28,594 nt of DNA from assembly GCA_016709665.1 (NCBI GenBank), contig JADJMI010000023.1, forward strand, positions 1 through 28,594, given 5' to 3'. Shown here piece by piece: positions 9,147-19,493 of the stretch; position 1 is the first letter of the stretch, and every line of letters begins with the position of its first letter. The position numbers and the translations under genes are program-made. The notes beneath the pieces were generated by a model. That model saw only the letters and a program-made list of their open reading frames with translations, did not search any database and was not told where the DNA came from. The stretch comes from Betaproteobacteria bacterium (GTDB taxonomy: Bacteria; Pseudomonadota; Gammaproteobacteria; Burkholderiales; Usitatibacteraceae).

Positions 9147-9162
9147 CGGCACGCCAATTGCT
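9147..9162 (+). promoter_or_regulatory. Sigma-54 promoter of operon C
   Basis: CGGCACGCCAATTGCT differs from the sigma-54 consensus only in its first base, and GG-N10-GC spacing is exact. Transcription would begin near 9173. This excludes ATG 9172 as a start for the downstream gene and supports TTG 9211. Confidence 0.88.
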
Positions 9163-9210
9163 TTGATCCGGATGCGGCAAGTCGCGGGCCGAGTGACCTG
9201 GGGAGCACGC

Positions 9211-9550
9211 TTGTACCGATTCATCGAACCCATCGGCGAGTGGCTTCTGGCGTGGCGCGGAGGTGGCAGGAGCGCGTCGAAGACGCGGGAAGTGGACGTT
9301 CCGGGCCACGGCACGCTGCTCGCCAGCACCTCGCTCGACCTGACGGGGCAAAGTTGCCTGCGGACGAACCTGGCGACCAAGCGCGCGCTGGACGCCGCCC
9401 CCGCCGGCGCGGTGATCGAGATCGTCTCCGACAACCTGAGTTCGGTGGAGACGATCCCCTTCATGCTCGCGGGGCATGGATGCAAACCACCTGGGCACGG
9501 TCCATGTGGAGGGCAGCTGGCGGATCTACGTGCGCAAGTCCGGTGAATGA
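9211..9550 (+). CDS. TusA/SirA-like protein with altered CPxP motif (one frameshift)
   Basis: About 112 residues. A 40-residue N-terminal part (YRFIEPIGEWLLAWR, then basic) precedes a TusA-like alpha/beta domain with LDLTGQSCLRTNLATKRAL, the position where TusA has its CPxP. The Cys is kept but both prolines are lost (CLRT). It continues through IEIVSDNLSSVETIPFML and GTVHVEGSWRIYVRK. An extra G in the run 9471-9474 shifts the frame; removing it gives MLAGMDANHLG. TTG 9211 is chosen because GGGGAG lies 5 nt upstream and the sigma-54 promoter starts transcription near 9173. First gene of operon C. TusA-like proteins carry persulfide sulfur to partners; without CPxP this copy may bind different partners. 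Confidence 0.72.
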
Positions 9551-9592
9551 AAGCCGGCCGGCGCGATGCAGTCTCGAGGGAGGACGCGTGAA

Positions 9593-11040
9593 ATGGCGGA
9601 GGGCGTGATCGAAACGACGGAACGCATCGGCATGGCGACGAGCCGCGCCAACATCCTGCGCGCCGCGGCGGTGGTGGGTTTCTTCCTGCTCGTCTCGCTC
9701 GGCACCTATGCGGCCGATGCGCGCTACCTCTACTTTTCCGCCTACCTCTGGTTCGGGTTCGTCTACGGCATGTCCCTTCAGTACGGCCGTTTCTGCATGG
9801 CCTCCGCCATCCGCGACCTCTTCGCGGTGGGCGTGCCGCGCATGGCCGTCGGCATCATGATCGCCGTGGTGCTCTTCAGCCTCGTTTCCGCCGGGGTGAC
9901 GCTCACCGGCCGCAGCACGTTCCACGCCTCTCCCATCGGCCTTTACTCCGTGGTGGGGGGGGCGATCTTCGGCTTCGGCATGGTGTTCACCGGCGGCTGC
10001 GCCACGGGCTCGCTCTACAAGACCGGCGAGGGCAGCGTCGCGGCCCTCCTCGTCGTGTTCTCGCTGAGCTTCGCGCAGGCGATCTTCGTCGACGTCGGCG
10101 GGGTGCTCGACCTGCCTAGTGCCCGCTTCGTGGACGGCGTCGGCCGCGGCCAAGTCGATGCCGGCCCAGCTCACCGCGACGCAGGGCTGGTACGACCAGT
10201 TCCTCGCCGGCTACATCTGGGACCTGAAGGGCCTCACCGTCGGCGAGGCGCTGGGATTCGCGGACCCGGTCGCCAGGGTCTTCATCGGCAATTCGCTCGT
10301 GAACGCGATCCTGCCGGCGCTCGTCCTGCTCGCCGTGATCTACCGCTTCTATTACCGCAAGGGGTGGCTGCGCAAGCACGCGGACCTCCCCCCGGGGCCG
10401 GCCCGCGAGTTCGCCGGCTGGTGGAGCATGGTCACCGCTTCCCGGCGCACCGCGGTCGCCGGCCTGGTGCTCGGCCTGGCGGCCGGGCTCCAGATGTGGG
10501 TGATGCAGGCGCTGCAGCAGAAGTTCGGCATCGCCAACGCGGGGAGCTCCTCACCGCCATGGGCATCACCGAGGGCCTGAGCATGCAGGACACGGTCTTC
10601 GATCCGGGTTATTTCTACGTGACGACCCAGGAAGCGCAGGGCGCGGCGTGGGTGCTGGCCAAGCTGGGCATGAACCTGCGCGACAACATCTTCTTCGGGA
10701 TGGAAAACGGCATCCCGGCACCGCTCGCCAATCCCGTGCTCTGGATGAGCTTCTCGGTGATCGGCGGCTCGATGGTGATGGCGTTGCTCGCCAACGAATT
10801 CGGCTGAAGTTTCCCACCCGGGAGATCGCCCTCTGGGCCATCGGCGGCGGCATCCTGATGGGCCTGGGATCGCGCGTGGGCCTGGGCTGCAACATCGGCG
10901 CCTTCTTCGCGACGGTGACCAACGGAGACCTCCGGCTGGCTCTTCGCCGCCGGGATGACCGCCGGCGGCTGGCTCGGCGTCAAGTTCTTCAACTGGTGGA
11001 TCGAACGCAAGATGGCGAAGGAAGCCCCCTGGGCTTCTGA
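9593..11040 (+). CDS. YeeE/YedE-family sulfur-compound transporter (several frameshifts)
   Basis: Inner-membrane channel of the YeeE/YedE (TsuA-like) family, whose characterised member imports thiosulfate. Many hydrophobic helices alternate with repeated Cys-containing loops: QYGRFCMASAIRD, FTGGCATGSLYKTGEG and, near the C-terminus, GSRVGLGCNIGAFF. The last two match the family's internal repeats. ATG 9593 is preceded by GAGGGAGGA. Five single-base indels are inferred near 10125, 10541 (G run), 10800 (missing C, giving NEFRLKFPTREIALW), 10930 and 11028 (C run). Together they give about 482 residues ending EAPLGF. This is the densest set of breaks in the window, so decay cannot be fully excluded. 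Neighbouring TusA genes on both sides match the usual YeeE-TusA pairing. Confidence 0.82.
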
Positions 11041-11084
11041 CGGACGGATACCGCAGGAAAACCGCAACCCAGACAGGAACGACC

Positions 11085-11338
11085 ATGGCAGTGAAGTTCG
11101 AGAAGCTCGGCGAGGGAACCTACGTCCTGGATGTCGGGGATACGTCTGCCCCCATCCGCAGATCTACACCAAGAAGGCCCTGGAAAAGCTCAAGAGCGGC
11201 GAAACGCTGCAGCTCGTCTTCGACAATCCGTCGTCGGGCGAATCGATCGTCGCCATGTGCCAGACGGAAGGCGACGACATCGTCGAGAAGTCCCAGGACG
11301 CGGGCAGGACGCTGCGCTGGACCATCCGCAAGAGCTGA
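11085..11338 (+). CDS. TusA-family sulfur carrier with CPHP motif (one frameshift)
   Basis: An 84-residue sulfur carrier: VLDVRGYVCPHPQIYTKKAL holds the canonical Cys-Pro-x-Pro, with the Cys accepting persulfide sulfur. It is followed by LKSGETLQLVFDNPSSGESI and a final strand TLRWTIRK. One base is missing near 11136; restoring it gives DVRGYVCPHP. AGGA lies 7 nt before ATG 11085. It directly follows the YeeE/YedE transporter, whose imported sulfur it presumably receives. Confidence 0.87.
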
Positions 11339-11356
11339 CGCGAAGGGATCGGGACC

Positions 11357-11665
11357 ATGCGCCTGGGTATCGTCGCCTCGCACGAATCGGCCGCCCCGCA
11401 GGTCGAGGGCCTCGCAGCCGCCGCTGCAAGGCGCGGCTGGGCGTGCCGCTGCTTTCTCACCGATCCGGGCGTGCGCCTCGCCACGTCACCCGCCCTCGTC
11501 GCGCTCGCCGCCAGCGGGGCGATCCGCCTCGACGTCTGCGAGCACAGCTGGCATCACTTCTCGGAAGGTCCGGCGCCGCAAGCCGCCCGCCTGGGCACGC
11601 AGTTCAGCAATGCGGAGCTCGTTCGCGAGTGCGACCGCGTGATCGTCGTGCCGGGACGGACATGA
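11357..11665 (+). CDS. DsrE-like small sulfur-relay protein
   Basis: A 102-residue soluble alpha/beta protein opening with MRLGIVASHES, the first strand and loop seen in DsrE-family proteins. VEGLAAAAARRGWACRCFLTDPGVRL and LAASGAIRLDVCEHSW follow, and it ends CDRVIVVPGRT. Several cysteines are present; the one in DVCEHSW is at the position expected for the DsrE-type sulfur-carrying Cys. GGGA precedes ATG 11357. It starts 18 nt after the TusA stop and overlaps the next gene as ATGA. The family assignment rests on fold pattern and context. Confidence 0.68.
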   Translation: MRLGIVASHESAAPQVEGLAAAAARRGWACRCFLTDPGVRLATSPALVALAASGAIRLDVCEHSWHHFSEGPAPQAARLGTQFSNAELVRECDRVIVVPGRT

Positions 11666-11913
11666 AGCACATCCTCGTGATCGCGAAGCACAACCAGGCC
11701 GAGGCGTTGCGGGTGGCCGCCGGCCTCACGCTCCTGAACGACGCGGTTCGCGTGATCGTGCCCGGACCGCTCGCGCAGACGCCGGCCGTGACCGAGCAGA
11801 CGGAAGTCCTCGACTTCGCGGAGGTGCCCTGCGAGGAACTGGCGGATGCGCCCGCTCCCGCCGCCGTCATCGCGACGGCGATCCTCGAATCCCAAGTCCT
11901 CTACGTGATCTGA
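11662..11913 (+). CDS. Small DsrE/DsrF-like protein
   Basis: An 83-residue protein beginning MKHILVIAKHNQAEALRVAAGLTLL, a DsrE/F-like first strand-helix unit. VRVIVPGPL follows, then a single Cys in FAEVPCEELAD, and it closes with a strand LESQVLYVI. Its start overlaps the preceding stop by 4 nt. It is shorter than typical DsrE (about 110-130 residues). Together with its neighbours it looks like a three-subunit relay comparable to DsrEFH/TusBCD; that comparison is inference. Confidence 0.62.
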   Translation: MKHILVIAKHNQAEALRVAAGLTLLNDAVRVIVPGPLAQTPAVTEQTEVLDFAEVPCEELADAPAPAAVIATAILESQVLYVI

Positions 11914-11915
11914 CC

Positions 11916-12092
11916 ATGACCCGCAGGATCCTCCTGTTGCACGATGCCCCCGCGCCCACCCCGGAAGCCGGTGCGATCGCCGCCGCGCTGCGCGCGCAGG
12001 GCGCGCAGGTGGTCGCGCTCGCCTGCGCCGAGCCGTACGACGCGGTCCTCGATGCGCTCCTCGAGGCGGATAGCGTCCTCTACTGGCGCTGA
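11916..12092 (+). CDS. Short DsrE/DsrH-like protein (58 residues)
   Basis: A 58-codon frame starting 2 nt after the preceding stop: MTRRILLLHDAPAPTPEAGA, a helix, VVALACAEPYD with one Cys, and an ending EADSVLYWR. The plan (strand, helix, strand-Cys, helix, terminal VLY strand) mirrors the preceding 83-residue protein in miniature. It is shorter than usual gene-calling limits and easily missed. It is the last gene of operon C. Confidence 0.55.
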   Translation: MTRRILLLHDAPAPTPEAGAIAAALRAQGAQVVALACAEPYDAVLDALLEADSVLYWR

Positions 12093-12120
12093 AGCTCCGC
12101 CGGAGCCGGGCCTCGCCAGG

Positions 12121-13089
12121 TCAATCGAGCGCGAAGCCCGTCGACCGGCCGAAGCGCGACCACCGGTCCGCCTCCTCGCGCACGACGCGTTCGGCTACCT
12201 CCGGCGAGGAGCCCACCGGGTCGATCCACTGCTTGTCCCACAGTGACGACTTGAGCGCCGGGTCGCGAATGATGCGCGAGAGGTCCGTGCGCAGGCGGCG
12301 AACCGCCTCGGGCGGCGTCTTCGCCGGCACCACGATCACCATCCACACCGACGCGTCGAAGCCGGGGTAGCCCGACTCGGCCACCGTCGGCACGTCGGGG
12401 ATGAGCGGCGAGCGCTTCGCGCCCGTCTGTGCCACGACCTTCAGCTTGCCCGCCTTCACGTGCGGGATGAGCGCCGTCGGGTTGAGCGCGAGGACCTGCA
12501 CGTCGCCCGCGAGGAGCGCCGTCACCGCGGGCGCACCGCCGTTGTACGGGATGTGCTCGGTGCGGATGCCCGCCGCGCCGTTCAGCTGCTCCATCGTGAG
12601 CTGCGAGATGCTGCCCTTGCCCACGGAGGCGAAGTTGAGCGCGCCCGGCTTCGCCTTCGCTTTCGCGACCAGTTCGGCCAGCGTGGCGGCGCCCAGGGAC
12701 GGATGCACGGCGATGAGGCCCGGCGCGGTGCCCACCAGCGTGACGAACGCGAAGTCGCGTGCCACGTCGTAGGGCAGGCTCTTCGCGAGCGCGGGGCTCA
12801 CCGCCAGCGGGCCATTGGTGCCGATGAGGAGCGTGTGCCCGTCGGGCGCGGCTTTCGCGACGGCCTCGGCGGCGATGTTGCCGCCGGCCCCAGGACGGTT
12901 CTCGACCACGACCGGCTGGCCGAGCGCGTCGCCCAGGGGGCCCGCCAGCGAACGGGCCACGACGTCGGGCTGCCCGCCGGGGGCGAAGGGAACGACGAGC
13001 TTCACGGGGCGCGTGGGCGACCAGTCGGCGAACGCGCCCGGCGCGGCGGCAAGGAGCAGTGCCGCCAGCAGGAATCGAACGGCATTCAT
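12121..13089 (-). CDS. Bug-family (TctC) periplasmic solute-binding protein
   Basis: A 322-residue periplasmic binding protein. A signal peptide ends GAFA before DWSPTRPVKLVVPFAPGG, the family signature start. VVVENRPGAGGNIA, a ligand-loop hallmark, follows, then HTLLIGTNGPLAV and PDVPTVAESGYPGFD. Bug proteins bind carboxylates or related small molecules and are greatly expanded in Burkholderiales, mostly as orphans without a TctAB membrane pair, as here. ATG 13089 overlaps the stop of the upstream membrane-protein gene (ATGA). The ligand cannot be told. It converges on operon C with a 28-bp gap holding only a weak GC hairpin. Confidence 0.93.
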   Translation of the reverse strand: MNAVRFLLAALLLAAAPGAFADWSPTRPVKLVVPFAPGGQPDVVARSLAGPLGDALGQPVVVENRPGAGGNIAAEAVAKAAPDGHTLLIGTNGPLAVSPALAKSLPYDVARDFAFVTLVGTAPGLIAVHPSLGAATLAELVAKAKAKPGALNFASVGKGSISQLTMEQLNGAAGIRTEHIPYNGGAPAVTALLAGDVQVLALNPTALIPHVKAGKLKVVAQTGAKRSPLIPDVPTVAESGYPGFDASVWMVIVVPAKTPPEAVRRLRTDLSRIIRDPALKSSLWDKQWIDPVGSSPEVAERVVREEADRWSRFGRSTGFALD

Positions 13090-14604
13090 CGCGGTGTGAC
13101 GCCTTTCTGCGCGGCGCGGGCGAGGGCCCGCTCCGCGATGGAAGCCGACATGATCGGCACGCCCGTCGTCGGCACGTCCTTCAGCATCCCGAAAAGGCGC
13201 ACGCGCTCCCGGAAACCCGCGTCCTGCGGCCAGGGCTCGTCGACAGGTTGCGTGACCCACGCCCACAGGAAGTCACCGGCCGATTGACGCACGCCGGGTG
13301 AGCTTCCCGGATCGAGCACGGCATCGCGAGCCGCCGCCAGGAAGAAGAGGCCCGCGCCCGTTCGCCCCGCCTCCTTGTCCTGCCTCAGCCTGACGAAGAG
13401 CGCCTCGCGTTCCGCTTCGGGCAGCCCGCCCACCTGGGGCGTCACGGAAGCCACCAGTGCGGGCCAGCGCTTCGTCGCCGCTCTTCGCCGGGCGCTCGGG
13501 CTTCGCGAATCGCAGCCGGCCCAGCGTCTCGGCGTACGCGCCGCCCCCCACGCGAAAGCGCAGCGCCTCGCCGCCCGCGAGCGTGGCTTCGTCCGGATCG
13601 CTCGCGACGACGCGTTCGACGCGTTCCACCGACTCGAGCATCTCCCCCACCACCTCGGCCACGTCGGGATGGATGCGCGCGAGGTTTCGCGGCAGGGCGT
13701 CCTCCCACCAGGGCAGGGCCAGCAGCGGCAGCACGGTGAAGAAGAGGCGCGCCGCCGGGTGCATCGCCGGCAGGAAGATCCCCATGCCGAAATACCAGAG
13801 CAGGGCACCGGCCGCGAAAGGCATGAGCGAGACGAGCCACACGCTGCCCGCTTCGCGACGCCCGTCCACGAGCCCCTTCGGCATCGCGCCGGCCGGGCGC
13901 GCCGGGTCGAGCGCGAGCGGGAAGGCCCGGGACGGCGCGGCCCAGCTTTCGATGGCGACGTCGTCGGGTCGATCCGATTCCCGCTCGAGGACACCCAGCA
14001 TCGTCCGGGGCGCGAGCGCATCGCGATCCGCGTCGGGCTGCGGCGTCTGCGCGAGCCACCGGAGCGCGGCCGGCGCGAAGCGCATTTCCGGCACGCCGAA
14101 TCCGTTCGCTTCGCGGGGCCAATCGAACGGGACGTCCGTGGCCATTTCGCCCACGTCGTGCAGGTGATAGGACTCGTTGAACTGCAAGCGCTTGCCGCAG
14201 AACGCGCGCCGCAAGGGCGAGCCCCAGTCGCCCTCGTACTCGACGACGGCGCAGGGCGTGGCCCGGGCGGAGCCGCGCCAGAATCCGCCCGCACCCACGC
14301 GCGCCGGGTCGAATTCGATCGCGAGCCAGCTTTCCACGATGCGGCCCTGGGCTGCGGCGGTGAAGGAGGCGTACTCGCGCGCGTCGAGAACGCGTTGCGG
14401 CCCGGATTTCCAGGCGACGGTGAGGAAAACGGCGGCGGCACCCAGGAAGATGGCCGCGTAAAGGCGCACGCCCCAGCCGACGGTCAGGCCTGCGACCTTG
14501 CCGATCGCGATGGCCTTGAGGGCTTCGCCCAGCCTCGCCTTGGCGGACGGCGGCGGCGCGGGCGCGATTTCGACGCCCGCCTTCGTGCTGCGCTTTCGGC
14601 CCAT
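13086..14604 (-). CDS. Unrecognised inner-membrane protein of about 505 residues (one frameshift)
   Basis: I do not recognise the family. A basic, Pro-rich N-terminus leads to a hydrophobic segment (LYAAIFLGAAAVFLTVAW). A soluble region of about 200 residues follows, presumably periplasmic, with GSPLRRAFCGKRLQFNESYH. Two closely spaced membrane segments come next (SLMPFAAGALLWYFGMGIFL and ARLFFTVLPLLALPWW), then a cytoplasmic C-terminal region (PDVAEVVGEMLESVERV). An extra G at 13461-13463 on the plus strand shifts the frame; removal gives DEALAALVASVTPQ. ATG 14604 is preferred to the upstream TTG. Its stop overlaps the Bug protein start, so the two are probably co-translated, which hints at a shared envelope role. 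Confidence 0.7.
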
Positions 14605-14610
14605 CGTCAA

Positions 14611-14658
14611 ATTGGGGACAGGTGAATTTGGGGACAGGTGAAAAATACACCTGTCCCC
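14611..14658. repeat. REP-like element: repeated TTGGGGACAGGTG with inverted copy
   Basis: ATTGGGGACAGGTGAA and a near-identical direct copy (14611-14643) are followed by CACCTGTCCCC at 14648-14658. This forms a perfect 11-bp hairpin (14630-14640 with 14648-14658) around an AAAAATA loop. It lies between the metH stop and the next minus-strand gene. GGGGACAG hairpins of this kind are scattered in many proteobacterial genomes, often as REP sequences mobilised by RAYT transposases; no such transposase is in this window. Confidence 0.75.
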
Positions 14659-14663
14659 AGTTT

Positions 14664-18364
<3,701 letters not shown>

Positions 18365-18383
18365 GGTCGTGTGTCCTGAAAAC

Positions 18384-18412
18384 GAAAAACCCGTCGGCTC
18401 GGGCGACGGGTT
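18384..18412 (-). terminator. Intrinsic terminator in the metH leader (riboswitch expression platform)
   Basis: On the minus strand a 9-bp stem AACCCGTCG/CGACGGGTT with a 7-nt loop is followed by TTTTT, about 20 nt before the metH start. Placed directly after the SAM-II aptamer, it should stop transcription when SAM is bound. Confidence 0.85.
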
Positions 18413-18417
18413 CGGGG

Positions 18418-18475
18418 CCAGTCGCTTTAGCGGCATTTGTAGAGCGCCCGCAAGCTGAACGGTCAAATCGGCGCT
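18418..18475 (-). promoter_or_regulatory. SAM-II riboswitch upstream of metH
   Basis: The minus strand carries the SAM-II pattern. A P1 stem AGCGCC/GGCGCT (6 bp, perfect) encloses GATTTGACCGTT. After the stem come CTACAAATGCCGCTAAAG, matching the conserved tail of the Sargasso-type SAM-II aptamer (GATAAATGTAGCTAAAA, from memory), and a following purine-rich strand for the H-type pseudoknot. It sits just downstream of a sigma-70-like promoter and just upstream of an intrinsic terminator and metH. It should repress metH when S-adenosylmethionine is plentiful. Confidence 0.85.
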
Positions 18476-18485
18476 GGAGAGGGCA

Positions 18486-18513
18486 ATTTTACGCCATCCC
18501 CCACGGGCGGCAA
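18486..18513 (-). promoter_or_regulatory. Sigma-70-like promoter of metH
   Basis: Minus strand TTGCCG (18508-18513) and TAAAAT (18486-18491) are separated by 16 nt. Transcription would start near 18479, a few bases before the riboswitch P1 stem, which supports both calls. Confidence 0.7.
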
Positions 18514-18595
18514 ACGGGCCGGGATGGCGTCCATGTCCGCTTCGGACCGACAATCGCGTGGATCCCGGTATCCCCATACCGACCCGGAGCGACCG

Positions 18596-19393
18596 ATGCG
18601 CCATCGCCTGCCCGCCCTCGCCCTGCTGGCCCTCCTGCCCGCGCCCCCGATCTCGGCGCTCGAGCCCGCCGACGCAGCCCGCAAGCCCCCGGTGCTCGCG
18701 ACTTGTGCCGGGTGCCATGGCGTGGATGGCGCGAGCGTCGCCGCGCACATCCCGAACCTGGCCGCGCAGCCGCCCGCCTACCTCGCCGCGCAGATCGAGG
18801 CTTTCCGCTCGGGAAACCGCAAGAGCGACGTGATGGCGCCCATCGCGAAGGCGCTCGATGCCTCGCAGGTCGCCGGCATCACCGCGTACTACGGTTCGCT
18901 GCCCGGCGCGGCGCCCGGGGTGCGTTCCGCGAAGCTCGGCGCCTTCGCCACGAAGGCGACATTTCCGGAGGGCTATCCCGACGGCTTCTCGCGCTACCAC
19001 GCCCTGGAAGCTCCCGAGCAGGGCCGGGTGACCGTGTTCCTCGCGAACGCCGCCGCGCGCGATGCCGCGAAGGCGGGACGGGAATTGCCCGAAGGGTCAG
19101 TGGTGATGTCCGTCACGCACGAGGCCGTACGCGATGCGAAGGGCGAAACCAGGCGCGGCGATCGCGGCGAACTCGTGCCGGGCAAGGCCCTCGCCTACGC
19201 GATCATGGCGCGAGGCCCGGGGTGGGGCGCGGCGATCCCCGAAATCGTGCGCAATGGCGACTGGCACTACGCGCTGCTCGACGGCGAGAGGAAGCCGCGC
19301 GCCGCCGCCAACCATGCGGAGTGCCTCGCTTGCCACAAGCCCCTGGCCGCCGCGAGCTACGTCTTCACGCTGGAAAAGCTCGCGGCACCGTAG
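18596..19393 (+). CDS. Exported cytochrome c - cytochrome P460 fusion
   Basis: A 265-residue periplasmic dihaem protein. After a signal peptide (ending about ISA), a class I cytochrome c domain of the c553/c4 type carries CAGCH in LATCAGCHGVDG and PAYLAAQIEAFRSGNR. The C-terminal half matches cytochrome P460: FPEGYPDGFSRYHALE, VTVFLANAAARDA, LPEGSVVMSVTHEA, then the late haem site ECLACHKPLAAASYVF. P460 haems are c-type with an added Lys or Met cross-link and oxidise hydroxylamine or bind NO in characterised members. Here the catalytic pocket cannot be verified. CGGAG lies 6 nt before ATG 18596. It is divergent from metH. Confidence 0.82.
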   Translation: MRHRLPALALLALLPAPPISALEPADAARKPPVLATCAGCHGVDGASVAAHIPNLAAQPPAYLAAQIEAFRSGNRKSDVMAPIAKALDASQVAGITAYYGSLPGAAPGVRSAKLGAFATKATFPEGYPDGFSRYHALEAPEQGRVTVFLANAAARDAAKAGRELPEGSVVMSVTHEAVRDAKGETRRGDRGELVPGKALAYAIMARGPGWGAAIPEIVRNGDWHYALLDGERKPRAAANHAECLACHKPLAAASYVFTLEKLAAP

Positions 19394-19417
19394 CGGCCGG
19401 CCCGCGGCAACCCGAAA

Positions 19418-19445
19418 GGCGCGGTTGACGCCCCTCAACCGCGCC
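19418..19445. terminator. Strong hairpin after the P460 gene
   Basis: A perfect 11-bp stem GGCGCGGTTGA/TCAACCGCGCC with a 6-nt loop lies 24 nt after the P460 stop and before the OB-fold gene. No T tract follows, so it may be a Rho-type or processing hairpin instead of an intrinsic terminator. Confidence 0.45.
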
Positions 19446-19493
19446 CGGCCGTTCTGGGCCATCATGGCCGCTTTCCGACTCGGATTCACCGCC

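Larger units (their letters stand above)
8834..9210. promoter_or_regulatory. Divergent control region between operons B and C
   Basis: This 377-bp stretch has no convincing gene; the open frames crossing it are extensions or shadows of neighbours. It holds outward-facing sigma-54 promoters at 8886-8901 (minus) and 9147-9162 (plus), with three TTGCAA-like palindromes between them. It is the best candidate in the window for a shared control region. Confidence 0.75.

Noticed and set aside
9172..9174. ATG as start of the TusA-like gene
   Set aside because: It lies at or before the transcription start predicted from the sigma-54 promoter at 9147-9162 and has no ribosome-binding site; TTG 9211 has GGGGAG 5 nt upstream.
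8896..9210. Upstream extension of the TusA-like open frame across the divergent promoter region
   Set aside because: It would cover three palindromes and two sigma-54 promoters and translates to low-complexity residues without similarity to the family.
12094..12106. GCTCCGCCGGAGC hairpin between operon C and the Bug gene as a terminator
   Set aside because: The stem is short with a tiny loop and no T tract; it is within the range expected by chance at this GC content.
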